A DNA stretch of 64,000 nt. Origin: Trissonchulus latispiculum (taxonomy: Eukaryota; Nematoda; Enoplea; Enoplida; Ironidae). Positions 59,496-64,000 of this stretch are shown in pieces. Under the pieces are notes generated by a model. The model was not told where the DNA came from. It was given only the letters and a program-made list of their open reading frames with translations, and made no database searches. The stretch is from the NCBI GenBank assembly GCA_030248195.1, contig JASAND010020834.1:1-64000 (forward strand). Direction: 5' to 3'. The translations under genes were made by a program, and so were the position numbers. The stretch's first letter is position 1, and every line of letters starts with the position of its first letter.

Positions 59496-59633
59496 GCTAC
59501 CTCAGCCAATCGGGGTCTTCCTGATGATTATGCCAGTCGGTTTCCATCAGATTTCTACTGCCCTTTTGTTCCAGAACACGTGGGGAATAGTGAAGCTACG
59601 TTCCGGAAGATCTTTTACAAATTGACTTGCTGA
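59496..59633 (+). CDS. Candidate 3' coding exon, unidentified
   Basis: A good acceptor (CATTTTCTTTTTATAG) is followed by 45 codons to TGA at 59,631-59,633. The text includes NRGLPDDYASRFPSD and YCPFVPEHVGNSEATF. A second frame over the same bases is also open, so the reading is uncertain. No upstream exon was found. Confidence 0.3.
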   Translation, partial: ATSANRGLPDDYASRFPSDFYCPFVPEHVGNSEATFRKIFYKLTC

Positions 59634-60280
59634 GGGACGAATGTTTATGACCATGACAGAAATCTCCAAGTTATTAAAACTTTGCTGCTCTGGAGACAAT
59701 TGACGAGCGCTTGGCATGGGCACTCATCTGCTCGGGATAGTAATTGTAGTTGCTTAGACAAAAGTTTTAGTTTGCGATGTGTTCCATAACCGTAATGATA
59801 TTAATGAGTAGGCAAATCCACGATTCAAACCTATTGTGGACCAAGTCCGCATAAACTGAGCATATGATTCCACGTCTGCTGACAATAACAAAGTGCCGGA
59901 GTTAGAACGTGCAAAATCTGACTCGTAGGATGCGCCATCTCAGAATGATTTAGCAGCTGAAGCCGTACGCATTAGAAATATTTGTAACTGCTGTTGAAGC
60001 CTTGGCTGTCGTTGTTTTTCACTCTTCTTAAACTGAGGTTATGATGCAGTCATCATGAGTACTGCATTCAAGCTACGCAACCAGTTTTGCTCATTTGTAA
60101 TGCTTTACTATATCCATCGAAGTGGAAGTCCACTTATAGTCGCTCATATAGATTAACTCGAGCTCGGGGTAAGAGTCGGAACAAGATAACCCGCCGTCAA
60201 ACCCAAGCAGGAATAATGCCCAACAATTTGTGATTTAAAATGTTTTTGAAAAATTCTAAAATGGAAAATTTCGATTGCTA

Positions 60281-60398
60281 TTAATTGGCAGCATTAACTG
60301 CTCTTGGTACAATCTGCCCATAAAATTCTCGTTCCCAGTACATGATCTCAAACTGTTTGAAACGAAAGTCCCAGTACCAGGCCAATGTTAATGTGACG
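60281..60398 (-). CDS. Candidate 3' coding exon on the minus strand, aromatic-rich, unidentified
   Basis: Open for 38 codons to TAA at 60,281-60,283. It carries LAWYWDFRFKQFEIMYW and REFYGQIVPRAVNAAN, a residue mix unlike random AT-rich sequence. The acceptor (AAATTAG) has a weak pyrimidine tract. It could be the last exon of a small membrane or mitochondrial protein or a fragment of a pseudogene; no family was recognised. Confidence 0.3.
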
Positions 60399-60591
60399 CT
60401 AATTTATGCTCTCTAAATTATTTTGGCTACGCTTCGTCGAGATATCTTTAGGGCTTGATGCAGTTGAAATGAATTTGGCTTTCGTGAACGAATTAAAAGA
60501 TGATTATTGCAATTATTATTTGAAAAAGACAGTTTTGAAAACTGGTCGAAACTTTATTAGAACTTTTATGTTTATTTGTATTTATTTATAG

Positions 60592-60713
60592 GAACCGAAT
60601 ATCCCACCGATTCTCCGCAAATGTCTGCTGTCACTGACAAAGTGCCGGGGACATTCAATAAGTTCAATTCATTCAACACGTTCAACACATTCAACACATT
60701 CAATAAGTCATAA
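60592..60713 (+). CDS. Candidate 3' exon with FNT repeats, unidentified
   Basis: An acceptor TTTATTTATAG precedes about 40 codons ending TAA at 60,711-60,713. The reading is TEYPTDSPQMSAVTDK followed by an FNTFNT run that comes from a TTCAACACA minisatellite (60,649-60,710). A second frame is also open. It could be an alternative last exon of the same gene as 61,250-61,345. Confidence 0.28.
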
Positions 60714-60884
60714 AAGTGGGTGAAATTAATTAATACAGTATTCATTTTCTTTGTTAGGTAACATAAACTATTCTCGTTTTAGTTAAATACACTTAAAACT
60801 ACATTGTCAATGACGTCAGCTGATTTTGCTGCTCTTTGATTGTCTGTTTGATGAGGATCCCTATAGAAAATTGCTCTGTGAGCA

Positions 60885-61025
60885 ATCCGTCCCCATGGAG
60901 ATTTTCATGGGGATCCCCACGAAAATTCCCATAGAAATCCCCATGGGGCATCCCCGTGCGGATAGATGGAGTCCCCATGGGGATCCCCATGATGAAATCC
61001 CTCGGGGAATCCATATGAAAATTCC
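60885..61025. repeat. ATCCCCATGGGG minisatellite
   Basis: About ten imperfect units of CCCCATGGGGAT-like palindromic text. The overlapping plus and minus ORFs here reflect the repeat. Confidence 0.8.
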
Positions 61026-61249
61026 TATCGTGTGAAACCGGCTTTAGATACGTGTATAACTGTTAATGCTCATTTCTCGGCTGAAGTTGTTCTACTTTTT
61101 TAAATTTGACGTCATAGCATGAGTGTTACCTCCGGGCAGTTTTATTAGTTAGTTTTATTAGTTATTATATTAGTCAGTTTTAGTCCATACAAGAATGCTT
61201 TCTTTGTATTAACCCCACTAGAAAAATATTTCGTTCTCTCTTTTCAAAG

Positions 61250-61345
61250 ATGGCGCCTGATCAGAAGCCACCCACATCAGAGAAAATTAATGCAGACAAC
61301 GAGCTCAACACCCCTCCCCCACAATATTCCACAGAGAGTTCATAA
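61250..61345 (+). CDS. Candidate 3' exon with a PPPQY motif
   Basis: A pyrimidine-rich acceptor (CTCTCTTTTCAAAG) leads directly into ATGGCGCC and 31 codons ending TAA at 61,343-61,345. The text reads MAPDQKPPTSEKINAD and NTPPPQYSTESS. A PPxY motif close to a C-terminus is a common binding site for WW-domain ubiquitin ligases in cytoplasmic tails. It could be a last exon (Met internal) or a tiny ORF. No upstream exon was identified. Confidence 0.35.
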   Translation: MAPDQKPPTSEKINADNELNTPPPQYSTESS

Positions 61346-61643
61346 ACAATTAAAGAAATAATGAAAAAGCCTGTCCTGTTGTCACTAAAGGCACACAAAG
61401 CCCTTTAGTTGGAAGCACGAGAAAGCTAATGGGTTCTGTGAGCGGTTATTTCTTTGAAATTCAATTAATGCCATGCCATTCACGGATTACCGTGAATACG
61501 TCACCATTTTCTTTTGCTGTGAAAACAGTAGTGCAAACTGCAGTAAAAAAATTTTCAATCACGAAGAATTTTTAATTTAAATCAACAAATAAATTGACAG
61601 TGAAAAAAGCAAGCGGGAGGAGGGAGGAGTAGTGACCTGTTTA

Positions 61644-61802
61644 TTACTCCTTTTGAAGCAAATCAATCGTTTGCCGGAGATTTCGGATCTCTCGCCCGTG
61701 CTGTTCCATCTCTTCCAGTCGCTCGCTGGCGTAGCGGTCCCGTTCCGATTTCAGGTCGGACACTTTACGTTCCTGTTCGCGTACCATTTGGTCCACTTGT
61801 TC
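61644..61802 (-). CDS. 3'-terminal exon of a coiled-coil protein
   Basis: An acceptor GTATTTCAG is followed by 52 codons and TAA. AATAAA overlaps the stop (61,640-61,645). The peptide is highly charged and helical with heptad spacing: EQVDQMVREQERKVSDLK, then ERDRYASERLEEMEQ and IRNLRQTIDLLQKE. This part of the locus is GC-richer than its surroundings and codon use looks constrained, so it is very likely real coding sequence. The earlier exons should lie to the right, in 61,803-64,000 or beyond, but none was recognised. The family cannot be named because coiled coils look alike. Confidence 0.7.
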   Translation of the reverse strand, partial: EQVDQMVREQERKVSDLKSERDRYASERLEEMEQHGREIRNLRQTIDLLQKE

Positions 61803-63560
61803 CTGAAATACGAACTAGTTCATCCGAAAAATAAAAGAAGACACGACGAATTGGCAGAACTAGCAAACTAGCAATAACAGATAAAATTAGAATTAACCTT
61901 ATTCGTATATTATGTGTATGTCACATACTGCATGCTAGTACTGCCCACACTGGTGCTGACGGAAGTTCTTCAGTAACAGTTTACCAATTTGTAAGCATAA
62001 CTCAGCGTCTGCAACAACTACGTATGTAAGCTGTGCTCCTATATAATATACTGCTTACTTAATTAAAATAAAACTCATTGACTTAGTTAACATATACACA
62101 GTAAAAATTGATGTCACAAATTCTGCGAGACAAATGGCAATGCGCGACAAAACGATTGAAGTAATCTTACGTAGTATTTCAAAATTATATAGCATGCTGG
62201 CCTAGAAAGCTGGCGAATGTAGATTTTATGTCAAGAAACGTCATATTATGTGGAGTGGAGCATGAGTGTCTGCGAATATGGGTTGTTCAGCGGAAGCTGG
62301 TCCGTATTAGTGCGCTTTAAACCTAGCCCTCTTGTTATTTACAACCTGCCCCTCCCATATTACGTTTTAAAACCTAGTCCTATGTCCGCTTAAAACCCAT
62401 ATTGCATTTTTCATGCTCCATCGGAGCATTTTATTCTTGTCCTATTTAATTTTTAAGGTTCTCAGTAAACTTTAAGCAAAAATGTTAAAGCTGTGTGAAG
62501 GAAACTTTAAAAATTCCGCCAGTAATAAACCGAACCCGTAGAACAAAGAAGTTTGAAAAGTACCATCTTCTCCCTTTTCCTCGATTTTGGCAGAAAACCC
62601 ATATCCACTACCGATGGCAAGAATATCTTAGAAAGTTATCAGTAGCTTGTTCTATATCAGCAGCACTCTACGCAGCGCAAACCAGATGCAAATTATACTG
62701 CCAATGAAGGAAACTTATACGGCACGATTTCTAATGCTCTTCTACAGTTAGACAACACTTCACTGGGCCTAATTCTGAAATCAAATAAGGACATTATTAA
62801 TTTTAACTTATTATTTTTGTAACTTTGCAATTAATCCATTGTGTACTGTGCCTTAACTTTAAACAGATTTCCTACACTACATTCAAAGATAACGGATCGT
62901 GACGTATACACTATGGCTGTTTCTGTATGCCTTTCTATCGCCATGGTTTGCTATTGGTATGCTGCACTAGAAAAAGCCTGCACAAAAGCTTATCAGCTGG
63001 ATTCCAATACAGCACTACAAACACCTACCTGGCAATCTTTTTTGATAACGAATATTATAAAAGAACTGTTATAAGCAAAATGAACAATTTTACTTACGTC
63101 TACAAACTATGGACTGCTACTGTCAAGCTCAGCACTACTGGAAAGACTCCTTCCAAACTGGTCTCATAAACAAGCATTGTACCTTCCAGAATTGATCCTT
63201 AAGGATTCGACCATTCCTGCCTGAACCAAAAGTCTCTGGGAAATTATATGTTTTAATATTGTAAATTTAAAAAAATATCAGCTATCTTTCATTTTAAGTT
63301 ATTCTTCGCAATTTTAAGCTTAAAACTATAGGTTAAAAATTAGTTGTCTTTGCCTCACAAAACGGTAACCCACACTTAGAGGTCATTCCTAATTCGCCCT
63401 TTCAAAAATTTGTGGCCAGGACAAGTCATGCTGTGAGGTGTTACTTCAGATTGGGGACTGTGATCCTCACCATACATTGCTGATGTATGTATGTATGCTG
63501 ATCTACAATACCTGATGGTTTGATGGTTTAATATCTTTACATCAAACAATTGCATTTGGC
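61803..63560. other. No gene supported; probable intron of the coiled-coil gene
   Basis: Short frames at 62,495-62,707 and 62,841-63,169 on the plus strand have no motif. If the coiled-coil gene extends right, this would be its last intron. Confidence 0.35.
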
Positions 63561-63657
63561 TGAGTCCCACTTTAGCACCTTTGACCCTGCAATGACCTTT
63601 TTTAGTCTCACTTTAGCACCAGTCTCAGTTTAGCACCTTGAGTCCCACTTTAGCATC
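63561..63657. repeat. AGTCYCACTTTAGCACC minisatellite
   Basis: Four imperfect copies (GAGTCCCACTTTAGCACC, AGTCTCACTTTAGCACC, GTCTCAGTTTAGCACC, GAGTCCCACTTTAGCATC). Confidence 0.8.
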
Positions 63658-64000
63658 GCTGAACCTACAGTAAGAAAATTTACCCCTATTAGAATTTTGA
63701 CCTTACAATAAGTGAGCCTTAAATGTATTATGAGTACAGTAAATAATTAAGACAATTTTCTGACAACTTACTAGAGTTTTGCTTCTGAAAATACTGCAAG
63801 GAAACTTAGACAATATAGAAATGATTAGAAATATTAAAATTTAAGTGTACTTGTGATTGGGAATTTCGTAGGTTAGAATGTAGTCTATAAATGAAAGGTA
63901 ACAGATTTAATCAACTAATTTACAAAAATTACATGAAAAACATTGAAACAGTCATAGTTGTTTCTGTTTGTTTATTTATTTGATCGTTTGTTAGTTCGCA
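63658..64000. other. No gene seen
   Basis: AT-rich, no open frames or repeats of note. Confidence 0.4.

Noticed and set aside
60406..60591. 61-residue plus-strand ORF starting MLSKLFWL
   Set aside because: Runs into the pyrimidine tract of the next acceptor and overlaps the intergenic AT-rich text; likely chance.

Overview
The window looks like repeat-rich, AT-rich nuclear DNA of an invertebrate animal. Host-like genes are split by GT-AG introns and use AATAAA signals. They encode animal families: a rhodopsin-like 7TM receptor and DEG/ENaC channels. The mobile DNA is also typical of animals: a Polinton/Maverick relative, TTAA-flanked foldback elements and small hAT-like MITEs. No bacterial operon, rRNA gene or CRISPR array is visible. 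The species cannot be named from this sequence.

Layout. 1-9,621: a decayed Polinton/Maverick-type (adintovirus-like) element. An rve integrase, two tiny ORFs and an A32-like packaging ATPase lie on the minus strand. A protein-primed family-B DNA polymerase with N-terminal zinc fingers lies on the plus strand. All the large genes are broken, and no capsid or protease gene is seen. A small four-exon gene of unknown function (2,742-4,105, plus) sits between the two halves. 10,217-20,400: a nest of mobile elements. It includes a 1,100 bp near-perfect foldback inside another inverted-repeat element, two 8-bp-TSD MITEs, and a chain of TTAA-bounded elements (X, Y, Z) that together interrupt an older Y copy.

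20,432-32,535: host-like exons. A minus-strand DEG/ENaC-type gene carries a threonine-rich mucin-like insert (20,779-23,479), with a cysteine-rich exon just upstream of it. Another cysteine-rich exon lies at 26,374-26,615. A plus-strand DEG/ENaC relic (about 31,260-32,535) runs into a MITE. 34,833-42,650: two more TTAA foldbacks flank a two-exon 7TM receptor gene (37,534-40,321, minus). Its intron phases join a signal-peptide exon to the receptor exon, and its intron holds two MITEs.

42,890-57,125: mostly repeats. A 2.6 kb segment is tandemly duplicated with few differences, and a 1.4 kb higher-order tandem array contains GGGTTGYC hairpins. 59,496-61,802: several short candidate terminal exons on both strands, the best being a coiled-coil 3' exon on the minus strand. 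The rest has no gene that can be supported.

The pieces do not form one pathway. The window shows a few host genes (channels, a receptor) whose introns and flanks have been invaded repeatedly by DNA transposons and by one virus-like element that is now dead. All assignments come from reading motifs, frames and splice phases by eye; no database search was run.
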